From positions 1 through 6,086 of the forward strand of contig DOVL01000090.1 of the NCBI GenBank assembly GCA_003520105.1: 6,086 nucleotides of DNA. Direction: 5' to 3'. This DNA comes from Lachnospiraceae bacterium. GTDB lineage: Bacteria; Bacillota; Clostridia; Lachnospirales; Lachnospiraceae. Shown here one piece after another: positions 1 through 5,939 of this stretch. The notes below the pieces were generated by a model. The model did not search any database. It saw only the letters and a list, made by a program, of their open reading frames with translations, and was not told the origin of the DNA. The position numbers and the translations under genes are program-made. Every line of letters begins with the position of its first letter. The stretch's first letter is position 1.

Positions 1-293
1 GGAAGAGTAACATCTATGGTTTCTCTCTTCATCTTAGCCTGAAGAAGGGTTCTGTTCATCTCCTTCTTCTTCTCCTCGAGCTTTGCTTCGAGAAGTGCTC
101 TTACTTCATTTACCTTCTGACCAACCTTAGGTCTCTCCTCTGCAGGAAGGTCCTTCATACTCTTAAGTATCTCAGTAAGTCTACCCTTCTTTCCCAGGAA
201 ACCAACTTTGATCTCGTCGAGTTTTTCAGGTGAATCCGATTCCTCGATAAGTTTCACTGCTTCATCTCTAATACTTCCAAGTTCCAAGCTCAT
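1..293 (-). CDS. pheS: Phenylalanyl-tRNA synthetase alpha subunit, N-terminal part (cut by window edge)
   Basis: This is the start of the alpha chain of phenylalanyl-tRNA synthetase, which with PheT forms the alpha2beta2 enzyme that charges tRNA-Phe in the cytoplasm. I translated it by hand: it begins MSLELGSIRDEAVKLIEE and contains VGFLGKKGRLTEILKSMKDL, then PAEERPKVGQKVNEVRALLE and ends at the window edge with ETIDVTLP. The YLGKKG-like, LPxEERPxxGxxxNE and ETIDVTLP stretches match the N-terminal coiled-coil arm and its junction in PheS proteins that I know. Only 97 complete codons are present; the catalytic core lies outside the window, and pheT is expected beyond it. The ATG at 293 is chosen because AGGAGG (301-306) sits 7 nt upstream of it. 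A T-box leader precedes the gene, which supports the assignment independently. Confidence 0.96.
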   Translation of the reverse strand, partial: MSLELGSIRDEAVKLIEESDSPEKLDEIKVGFLGKKGRLTEILKSMKDLPAEERPKVGQKVNEVRALLEAKLEEKKKEMNRTLLQAKMKRETIDVTL

Positions 294-404
294 CTTTTTT
301 CCTCCTATATGATAATGAACTATTGTTTACTGTTTCCATTCATGCAGACGTACAAACGACTGTTATCTTGATCACAATGTTTCACATCAGCATGTGTTTT
401 AGAA

Positions 405-796
405 CGCAAAACGTCCCGGAAAGCCCATAAGACTCTCCGGGACGGAAAATACAATTCTTCCGCGGTACCACCCGCATTCCGATCAGCCATCCAGTTTACA
501 TAATACACAATGAGCAATCCTGCCCTTCTTACACTGTCCGGTTAACCGACTCTCAAATATGCTTAACGCGCATCAACGTTATTTCCTACTCATACCAATC
601 ACATCAGCCATTTACAGTAAAACAACGGATGTTATACGTTTTCAGAAATACAGCTCCGGTGTGAATATAAAAACTGCCTTTTCATAACAAAGCTTCCAGC
701 CGATGACTTCGCCTCTCTTGATGCAGTACAGCTTCTTTGTGCACCTTCTTTGCTTTTATCCTATAAAATATACATTTCTATCGTGTATATCATCGT
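405..796 (-). ncRNA. T-box riboswitch leader of pheS (tRNA-Phe responsive)
   Basis: This untranslated leader senses uncharged tRNA-Phe and lets transcription continue into pheS when phenylalanyl-tRNA is scarce. Read on the minus strand, the near-invariant T-box sequence CGGGTGGTACCGCG is at 461-474 (family consensus AGGGTGGNACCGCG). Its UGGU bulge can pair with an ACCA 3' end, which fits the A discriminator base usual for tRNA-Phe. Stem I lies at roughly 600-790: a GGCTGGAAG apical-type motif near 690-700 is followed by a TTC at 663-665 in the context TTTATATTCACACCGGAG, where the specifier codon is expected. UUC is a Phe codon, so leader and gene agree. A terminator follows the T-box. The T-box itself is seen directly; the specifier position is inferred from spacing and context because I could not fold the RNA. 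The 5' end is estimated from the promoter. Confidence 0.93.
408..444 (-). terminator. T-box-controlled intrinsic terminator before pheS
   Basis: On the minus strand a 12-bp stem is formed by CGUCCCGGAGAG pairing with CUUUCCGGGACG (one G-U pair), with a 9-nt loop, at 412-444. It is followed by UUUU and then a mixed GCGUUCU, so the U tract is short. It lies about 17 nt downstream of the T-box sequence, the normal place for the terminator that competes with the antiterminator in class I T-box leaders. Confidence 0.85.
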
Positions 797-801
797 TAAG
801 A

Positions 802-829
802 ATAATAGCACACATCACGGTTTTGTCAA
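802..829 (-). promoter_or_regulatory. SigA-type promoter of the pheS leader
   Basis: On the minus strand, a perfect -35 TTGACA (824-829) and a -10 TATTAT (802-807) are separated by 16 bp. Transcription should start near 795, directly ahead of T-box stem I. This gives a leader of about 500 nt up to the pheS start codon. Confidence 0.85.
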
Positions 830-848
830 GCAAATCTTATATTCTGCA

Positions 849-914
849 CTATGTCTGCGCCTCGTATGCTTCAGCAACCTGATCCTCATCTTCAAGTTCT
901 ACATAATCCTTCAT
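849..914 (-). other. Possible 21-codon ORF or gene remnant upstream of the pheS promoter
   Basis: In the otherwise empty stretch 830-1015, the minus strand has a 21-codon reading frame, MKDYVELEDEDQVAEAYEAQT. It is very acidic, and about two thirds of its codons begin with G, a pattern more like coding than random sequence. AGGA stands 6 nt before the ATG at 914. The frame stays open upstream, but the residues encoded above about position 985 look like random low-complexity sequence. The stop (849-851) lies 19 bp before the pheS -35 box. It could be a very small protein, the tail of a decayed gene, or chance. I do not recognise it and see no membrane segment or known motif. The rest of 830-1015 shows nothing I can name beyond AT-rich sequence with a TATAAT on the minus strand at about 981-986 that lacks a good -35. 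Confidence 0.2.
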
Positions 915-1015
915 AATCAATCCTACTGAAATACTATTTATATATTCATCAATAAACACAGGTTTACAAATCGTATATATTATATCGCGCAAGTGATAAC
1001 AAAAGCGCAACGAAC

Positions 1016-1044
1016 TGGAAAAAAAAATAAAAAAATGATATAAT
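1016..1044 (+). promoter_or_regulatory. Promoter of the zinc-ribbon membrane protein gene
   Basis: A perfect -10 TATAAT (1039-1044) carries the extended TG one base upstream (1036-1037). A -35-like TGGAAA (1016-1021, 4 of 6 matches) stands 17 bp away, within an A-rich run that could act as an UP-like element. Transcription should start near 1051, giving a leader of about 27 nt that is mostly the ribosome binding site. Confidence 0.75.
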
Positions 1045-1077
1045 ATTCCTATATATTTGGGGAGAAGGAGGGGTTTT

Positions 1078-3441
1078 ATGATTTGTAAGATTTGTGGTAG
1101 TGAAATTGATCCTAATAACCTATTGGAAGGGCAATACTGTCCTAGCTGCGGATGCATAATTACTCCGGAGCAGATGGCTTCCGAACAGCCGACTGAACAG
1201 TACCAACAGCCTGCTGAGCAGTATCAGCAGCCAACTGAGCAGTACCAGCAAACTGTTGAGCAATATCAGCAACCGGCTGAAGAGTTCCAACAGCAACAGG
1301 CTGAACAATATCAGCAATATCAGCAGCCAACCGAGCAGTATCAGCAACCAGCTGAGCAGTTCCAGCAGAATGAACCGGCAGTTGAGCAGCCGGCAGCTGA
1401 CAATACCGCTGCAGGCAAAGCTCCGGTAAGTAAACCTTCCGGCAGTTCAGGATCCGGCGGTGGCTCAGGCAAGAAAAAAGGTCTGATCATTGCTATCATC
1501 TCTGCGGTCGTAGTTATTGCAGGAGTTGTAACTGTTCTTCTTCTGACAAACAAAAAGGATAAGAAAAAGGACAATAAAGAGCAGGCTCAGGTTTCAACCG
1601 AAGCAACAACCGACGAAAACGGTAACACATCAACCGAAGTAGCTTCCGGAGATACCGAAACTCCGACTACAGAAGATCAGAGTACAGAAGCTCCTACAAC
1701 CGAAGTAGCTCAGGTCGAAACAGATCCTGATATCTGGAATGACCACTCTGTATTTAACATGACATTCCCGGCTCCACCGGAAGATTATAAATATTCCAGC
1801 ATGAGTGTCGTCATTGACAAGGATGGAATTCAGCATGATAAGCAGGTTGAGTACAGAACCGGCAGCGGAAATGCTCTCTCTTACTATGTTATTTTTGGTT
1901 ATAAGCTGGCTGATCTCGGAATCGATCTGGCAGGTCTCGAGAAGGTCGATCAGGCCGGTCATACATTTTATATTTACCAGGAATATGATGATTATTATGC
2001 GCTTACAGAAGATGGCGACTTAATCTATGTTATACTTTATGAGCCACTTATAAAGGGTGACGATGCTCCGTTCAGAAATGCCCTTAGTCAGGTAGCCTTT
2101 ACCGAAGGTGCAGAGAATCCTAAATACAGCACAACTCTGTATGATCTCACATACTCTATTCCTGACGGTCTTCCATTCTGCGGTTATACTATCAGTATTT
2201 CCGCTGATAAGGAGACAAATAAAGTTACAGAGAAATCCCTTACACTTATCTTCGGTAAGGATACAACATCATATGATTACAGCATCATAATGAACGCTTA
2301 TTTCGATTCAACCATCGATTTCCAGGCCGGTGATCTGTCAGAATATGAGATCAAGACTATCGGTGACAATACATTTAATGCAAAGCTTCCGGATGATGAT
2401 GAAACATACAATTCATCAACCTACTTTACACAGCACGGAAATGATGTTTACAGGATCAGAGATAATGGTAAGCAGTCAAGCTGGCTCTACGAGAGATCTG
2501 ATGAATCAGCAGCTGCATTTGACAAATTTATCGAAACAGTAGGCTTCAGCACCGGAAACGGTACAGCTGCAGATATTCCTGAAAAGGTTAAACCGGTTGT
2601 CAGTGTTCCTGAGAATCCTATTTTCTATGAGGATGATCAGATCAAACTCGAGATAACCCAGACAACCTACAGACCACCTGAAGCAAAGCAGGCATACTAC
2701 GAATATACATACGAAATGAACTACAAGGTAACAAACAAGACCGATAAAGTCATCTCACGTGTAGACGTATATGATGTAGTTATCAACCACTTCTGTTTCT
2801 CTTCAAACAACGATCTTGTGTATTATGGAAATGTATACCAGATAGATCCGGGACAGTCCATCGAAGGAACACTTGAATGGAATGACGGAGAAGGTGGTTA
2901 TCTGACAGACGGTCAGGTTATCCAGGCTATGGTTTATTACAAGTTCGAAGGTGAATCAACCTACACCCAGAACAAAGTTACCTACTATCCACACGGTGAT
3001 AATGCAGATAAGAACGATACTCCTGATATGAGTGACAAGACTCCTGCCTTTGATAAGGACGGTCTTAAGATCTACATCACCAGAGAAGATATCGGCTATA
3101 CAGGCAGTTCAACACAGGTTACTTTTGAAGGATATATAATCAACGAAAGTGACAAGATACTTGTCTTCAGAAATCCAGATGGCACTGTAGCAACTCTTAC
3201 GGCAGGTGAAAACCGTACGATCACAAATTTCAGCTGCTACGGCGATGTACATCCGGGATGCGTATCAACCTTCCATATGACTGTAAGCATCGATGGCGAT
3301 GATGTCTCAGCTGACTACGCTGACGGAATGTCGCTTGAGATTCCTTATGAGATCAAATACATTGATGAAACAACAGAAAACGGAGAATATAAGGATCTTT
3401 CGAATGGAACGTTCGCGTATACATCAGGACCTTTGGAATGA
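1078..3441 (+). CDS. Zinc-ribbon, Gln-rich, single-span membrane protein with large outer part (hypothetical)
   Basis: A 787-residue protein of unknown function. Residues 3-24 form a zinc ribbon of the form CxxC-x14-CxxC (C3, C6, C21, C24). Residues 37-97 are a degenerate QPxEQYQ heptad-type repeat, and 113-131 are a Gly/Ser linker. A KKK followed by a hydrophobic segment (135-157) is the only membrane span, with a Lys-rich flank and then a Thr/Glu-rich linker (about 165-216). The rest is probably outside the cell: two related modules (about 225-344 and 354-493) and two beta-rich, Ig-like stretches (about 516-645 and 660-785). No peptidase, binding or anchoring motif is visible. The ATG at 1078 is preferred to an in-frame TTG at 1057 because GGAGAAGGAGG (1061-1071) lies between them and is well placed only for the ATG. 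The reduced zinc ribbon suggests an N-in, C-out topology. The gene seems to be monocistronic and ends in TGA directly followed by TAA. Confidence 0.9.
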   Translation: MICKICGSEIDPNNLLEGQYCPSCGCIITPEQMASEQPTEQYQQPAEQYQQPTEQYQQTVEQYQQPAEEFQQQQAEQYQQYQQPTEQYQQPAEQFQQNEPAVEQPAADNTAAGKAPVSKPSGSSGSGGGSGKKKGLIIAIISAVVVIAGVVTVLLLTNKKDKKKDNKEQAQVSTEATTDENGNTSTEVASGDTETPTTEDQSTEAPTTEVAQVETDPDIWNDHSVFNMTFPAPPEDYKYSSMSVVIDKDGIQHDKQVEYRTGSGNALSYYVIFGYKLADLGIDLAGLEKVDQAGHTFYIYQEYDDYYALTEDGDLIYVILYEPLIKGDDAPFRNALSQVAFTEGAENPKYSTTLYDLTYSIPDGLPFCGYTISISADKETNKVTEKSLTLIFGKDTTSYDYSIIMNAYFDSTIDFQAGDLSEYEIKTIGDNTFNAKLPDDDETYNSSTYFTQHGNDVYRIRDNGKQSSWLYERSDESAAAFDKFIETVGFSTGNGTAADIPEKVKPVVSVPENPIFYEDDQIKLEITQTTYRPPEAKQAYYEYTYEMNYKVTNKTDKVISRVDVYDVVINHFCFSSNNDLVYYGNVYQIDPGQSIEGTLEWNDGEGGYLTDGQVIQAMVYYKFEGESTYTQNKVTYYPHGDNADKNDTPDMSDKTPAFDKDGLKIYITREDIGYTGSSTQVTFEGYIINESDKILVFRNPDGTVATLTAGENRTITNFSCYGDVHPGCVSTFHMTVSIDGDDVSADYADGMSLEIPYEIKYIDETTENGEYKDLSNGTFAYTSGPLE
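1186..1368 (+). repeat. Coding tandem repeat, about nine imperfect 21-bp units (QPxEQYQ)
   Basis: The units run QPTEQYQ, QPAEQYQ, QPTEQYQ, QTVEQYQ, QPAEEFQ, QQQAEQYQ, then a short QYQ, QPTEQYQ, QPAEQFQ. The invariant parts are E-Q and an aromatic residue (Y or F). The codons drift between units (CAG/CAA, TAC/TAT, GCT/GCA), so the array is not a fresh duplication. It forms a hydrophilic spacer between the zinc ribbon and the membrane span. Confidence 0.9.
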
Positions 3442-3564
3442 TAACAAACCATGCTTTGTTCTTGATCTGCTTCGCAAATCACTAACAAACCATGCTCGGT
3501 TCTTGATGTGTAACACATCTTTATAACAAACCATGCTTTGTTCTTGATGTTACACATCAAGAAC
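3442..3564 (+). repeat. Three 41-bp direct repeats, each a conserved core plus a small hairpin
   Basis: Units start at 3442, 3483 and 3524, exactly 41 bp apart. The 25-bp core begins TAACAAACCATGC and ends GTTCTTGAT; units 1 and 3 are identical over it and unit 2 differs at two bases (TCGG for TTTG). The core has its own AACAAA/TTTGTT inverted repeat in units 1 and 3. The last 16 bp of each unit differ in sequence but each builds a small GAT...ATC hairpin with a 3-nt loop: GATCTGC-TTC-GCAAATC (one mismatch), GATGTG-TAA-CACATC, and GATGT-TAC-ACATC, the third extending to an 11-bp stem (3540-3550 with 3554-3564). The array starts one base after the stop codon of the upstream gene. Confidence 0.9.
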
Positions 3565-3660
3565 CGGCGCCATAGGCGCCGTATAACACAACAAAAAAGA
3601 GAGGATTTGAATGCAAGCATTCATCCTCTCTTTTTTGTTGTGTTGCATGGTTTGTTATAA
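3548..3660 (-). repeat. Inverted copy of the 41-bp unit, split by a terminator-bearing insert
   Basis: Positions 3548-3566 are the exact reverse complement of 19 bases of unit 2 (3497-3515). Positions 3645-3660 are the exact reverse complement of 16 bases at the start of unit 3 (3521-3536). Read on the minus strand these are the front and back parts of one further repeat unit, separated by a 78-bp insert (3567-3644). The insert holds most of a GGCGCC-ATA-GGCGCC hairpin (full stem CGGCGCC/GGCGCCG, 3565-3571 with 3575-3581) and the long terminator hairpin. Only about one base of the expected unit seems to be lost at the junction. Confidence 0.75.
3585..3644. terminator. Bidirectional intrinsic terminator between convergent genes
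   Basis: Two perfectly complementary 22-base arms (3585-3606 and 3623-3644) enclose a smaller GAATGC-AA-GCATTC hairpin with a 2-nt bulge. Each arm has the GAGAGGAT/ATCCTCTC stem flanked by A6 on the left (3593-3598) and T6 on the right (3631-3636). RNA from either strand therefore makes a stem followed by UUUUUU, ending the 787-residue gene from the left and the 521-residue gene from the right. Confidence 0.92.
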
Positions 3661-3665
3661 TTGCT

Positions 3666-5231
3666 TCATTCCGGAGACTCCATAAGCACATCTACATCGT
3701 TTCGGCCGTATTCATACATCTTCTCGATGATCTCATCACGAACATTATCCGGAGCGTTGAAAACGATTATCTCCAGGAACTTGTCAACGTAGCTGCACCA
3801 TTTATCATAGATAAGCATAAGATCATTCTCTGATGGCTGCTTAGTTGCAGTTGTGATATCGAATTCGATATGCTCCTTGGTATTAACGATCTGGCGGAAA
3901 TTCATCGACTTGAAGCGTACACCGTAGGCGATATACTGTATTTCCTCTGTTCTTACAAATGCACAGTCATACATCTCAACTATAAGCGGCATAACGGCAT
4001 CTTCAGCATTATTGAAATAGTGACAGTAGAAATACATATCTTCCTTCTTCGTAAGGTTTTCAATATCCTGGTTGTTATACCAGTAGCAGCTTCCCTTCTT
4101 GAAGTGAGGTTCAAGGTCACCGAACTTCTTGATGAACTCCTGCTCCTTCTTCTTGATCTTTCTCTTTTTCTTCTTAGGTACCGGATTCTCCTCAAGGAAA
4201 TCCTTAACCTGATTCATATCACTGATTCCGGCTGATTCGTTGGTTGTATTTACCGTATCAACCGCATTTACTGTTGAAATATTTACTGCATTTACCGGAT
4301 TAACAGGGATTGTCTGGCTTGTTTCCGGAAGAGGATGGATATGCTCCTCAACAACCTCCGTCTGGTTGCCAAATGCACTGTCATCTCCGAAAGCGCTGTC
4401 TCCAAATGCGCTGTCACCGAAAGCACTATCGCTGAATGCACTGTCTGAAGTCTCTGCAACAGCCTCTGAAACAGCTTCCTCAACCTTATCAAGGTTCACT
4501 GTCTTGGTCTGAACCACCTCATCTGCCTCAGCCTTTGGAAGAATCACATCATCTGCAGGTGGATTAACATTCGTTCCTACAAGTGGAGCAGCTTCAGTCA
4601 CTCCCGCATCTGCCTTTCTTGCAGCCTTACGTGCTTCATACTCTGCTTTCTTCTCCTCATCAGCCTTTGCAACCGTTGCAGCAAGCTTATCAGCTACACT
4701 CTTCGGTGCAAATGCACTGTCAGCAAACTCTGAATCTATAAGTGCTTCCTGAGCATCTCTTACTTCATCAACAACATCGTCCATAACGAGTGTATCTTCA
4801 TTTTCATACTCCGGGGAAGCTTTTCTGACTTCCTTCTGAAGCTCGGTGATATCATCTGTAGGATTGCTGTATTCATCCTCATCATAAATATCATCATCGG
4901 ACTCATCGCCATAATCAGGAGTACTCTCCTCCGGCTCAGCCTCTGCCTCTGCTTCGGTCACAGCACTTGCTGTTTCCTGAGTTATCTCTTCTTCGTCACT
5001 GTCTTCTTCGGAAGCTTCACTATCTTCTTCGTATTCTTCATCTTCCTGTCCATCCCCCTCATCGGACAAGGCCTTTTTTACACTTTCTCCAACATCGGAC
5101 TTATCATCCTCATCATTATCTTTGCCCCCTTTAAGGACTTTGACCGTTACGATTATCAGTACGATCATAAGGAGCACGAGAATAGCCGCAAATATAATGG
5201 TTATCTTCGTTATATCGTTCATTAAAAGCAT
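3666..5231 (-). CDS. Membrane-anchored acidic protein with DSAFG repeats (hypothetical)
   Basis: A 521-residue protein I do not recognise. A hydrophobic segment (about residues 10-33) is the only membrane span. It is followed by Lys residues (K31, K34, K37), which by the positive-inside rule suggests the bulk is cytoplasmic (N-out, C-in); this is inference. Residues 38-128 are extremely Asp/Glu-rich. Residues 186-207 look like a charged helix rich in Ala, Lys and Glu. Five DSAF units lie at 263-287, with DSEF and DSAF at 166-174. A VN-rich low-complexity stretch is at 310-328, a basic cluster (KKKKRKIKKK) at 353-362, and a compact, folded-looking C-terminal domain with many aromatic residues and Cys fills about 365-515. 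No catalytic motif stands out. The ATG at 5231 has AGGGAAGG about 10 nt upstream; an alternative ATG is three codons further on. The gene has its own promoter. Confidence 0.87.
   Translation of the reverse strand: MLLMNDITKITIIFAAILVLLMIVLIIVTVKVLKGGKDNDEDDKSDVGESVKKALSDEGDGQEDEEYEEDSEASEEDSDEEEITQETASAVTEAEAEAEPEESTPDYGDESDDDIYDEDEYSNPTDDITELQKEVRKASPEYENEDTLVMDDVVDEVRDAQEALIDSEFADSAFAPKSVADKLAATVAKADEEKKAEYEARKAARKADAGVTEAAPLVGTNVNPPADDVILPKAEADEVVQTKTVNLDKVEEAVSEAVAETSDSAFSDSAFGDSAFGDSAFGDDSAFGNQTEVVEEHIHPLPETSQTIPVNPVNAVNISTVNAVDTVNTTNESAGISDMNQVKDFLEENPVPKKKKRKIKKKEQEFIKKFGDLEPHFKKGSCYWYNNQDIENLTKKEDMYFYCHYFNNAEDAVMPLIVEMYDCAFVRTEEIQYIAYGVRFKSMNFRQIVNTKEHIEFDITTATKQPSENDLMLIYDKWCSYVDKFLEIIVFNAPDNVRDEIIEKMYEYGRNDVDVLMESPE
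4368..4445 (-). repeat. Coding repeat: five DSAF(G/S) units
   Basis: Residues 263-288 of the 521-residue protein read DSAFS, DSAFG, DSAFG, DSAFG, then D plus DSAFG. Two further copies (DSEFA, DSAFA) lie about 95 residues nearer the N-terminus. The DNA units differ at several third positions (AGT/AGC, GCA/GCT, TTC/TTT), so the amino acid motif is better conserved than the DNA. Confidence 0.9.
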
Positions 5232-5274
5232 CAGAAAAATACCTTCCCTTTCACTGATATTTACCTAGTGAAAC

Positions 5275-5303
5275 ATTATACTACACCGGGATGGCTTTTT
5301 CAA
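5275..5303 (-). promoter_or_regulatory. SigA-type promoter of the 521-residue protein gene
   Basis: On the minus strand TTGAAA (5298-5303) and a perfect TATAAT (5275-5280) are 17 bp apart. The -35 box begins 6 bp after the stop codon of the HAD gene. Transcription should start near 5268, about 37 nt before the ATG. No intrinsic terminator is seen between the HAD stop and this promoter, so read-through from the HAD gene is possible. Confidence 0.85.
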
Positions 5304-5309
5304 TCGGTT

Positions 5310-5939
5310 TTAGTGATAACAATCTTTCAGAATGTTATTCTTCGCAAACTCAGCCAGCAGTTCATCATGGCTTCTAAAGAGGATTCCCTTCATTCCCAGC
5401 TTCTCAGCCGCATCAATGTTGATCTGCCTGTCATCTATAAATACGCTTTCAGTAAGATCTATTCCGAAGCGTTCGGTAAGCAGTCTGTATATCCTCTCGT
5501 CCGGCTTGACCATTCTCTCGTAGGCCGAGATAATATATCCGTCCGCAACCGGAAGGAATTTGAAATCCTTCCAGTGCAGATCAGACAGATCCTTTGGATA
5601 ATTCGAAAGGATATAGACTCCGTAACCGCTATCTTTGAGTCTCTGCAGGAGGGGCTTGGAGTAATCGTATTCCTTAACGATGCCCTTTATATTTTCGACA
5701 AAAAGATCGACCTCCCGGTCACACGGACGGTACATCTCACGCAGTCTTTCCTTGAATTTCACTCTTGCTTCATCAAGCAGAAGGTCGCCCATATCCATAT
5801 CGTTCCAGAGCTGTGATAATACGATATCGCTTTCAAACCTCTTACAGACTTCCTCAGGGAAACCAAGCTTTCTCATATATTCCATGTAGCAGAAATCAAC
5901 CAGAACTCCGCCAACATCGAAGACTATATTTTTGATCAT
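5310..5939 (-). CDS. HAD-superfamily hydrolase (YihX-like subfamily IA type)
   Basis: A 209-residue cytoplasmic hydrolase of the haloacid dehalogenase superfamily, most likely a phosphatase on a small phosphorylated metabolite; the substrate cannot be read from the sequence. All four motifs are present: motif I FDVGGVLVD with nucleophile D8, motif II ILSNYP with S112, motif III VKPD with K145, and motif IV FIDDRQINIDAA with D169 and D170. Residues 16-90 make the helical cap typical of subfamily IA. The second motif I aspartate (D+2) is Gly (G10), as in YihX-type proteins that have DxGxV/N there, so the usual general acid is missing and activity may be weak or specialised. The ATG at 5939 is chosen because AAAGGTGAG lies 4 nt upstream; an in-frame ATG at 5975 would add 12 residues that break the usual HAD start and lacks a good ribosome site. 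Confidence 0.93.
   Translation of the reverse strand: MIKNIVFDVGGVLVDFCYMEYMRKLGFPEEVCKRFESDIVLSQLWNDMDMGDLLLDEARVKFKERLREMYRPCDREVDLFVENIKGIVKEYDYSKPLLQRLKDSGYGVYILSNYPKDLSDLHWKDFKFLPVADGYIISAYERMVKPDERIYRLLTERFGIDLTESVFIDDRQINIDAAEKLGMKGILFRSHDELLAEFAKNNILKDCYH

Noticed and set aside
320..517. A 65-codon minus-strand ORF within the pheS leader
   Set aside because: It spans the T-box, terminator and spacer, which explain the sequence; it resembles no protein.
1057..1077. TTG start adding seven residues to the zinc-ribbon protein
   Set aside because: The extra codons are the ribosome binding site itself (GGAGAAGGAGG); the ATG at 1078 is correctly spaced from it.
1120..1347. Leu-rich minus-strand ORF opposite the repeat
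   Set aside because: It is the antisense of CAG/CAA-rich repeat codons, which always reads as Leu-rich; no ribosome site.
3442..3564. The regular 41-bp repeats as a CRISPR array
   Set aside because: Only three units, 16-bp intervals that are too short and self-complementary, and no cas gene in the window.
3565..3581. GGCGCC palindrome pair as a protein operator or recombination site
   Set aside because: It lies between two other hairpins in a convergent intergenic region with no promoter, so a stem-loop is the simpler reading.
3345..3620. A 91-codon minus-strand ORF through the repeat region
   Set aside because: It runs over the structured repeats and the 3' end of the convergent gene, its residues simply translate the 41-bp repeats, and it has no ribosome site.
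4240..4512. Plus-strand ORF with an ALSPK/ALSPN repeat
   Set aside because: It is the antisense reading of the DSAFG repeat of the real minus-strand gene.
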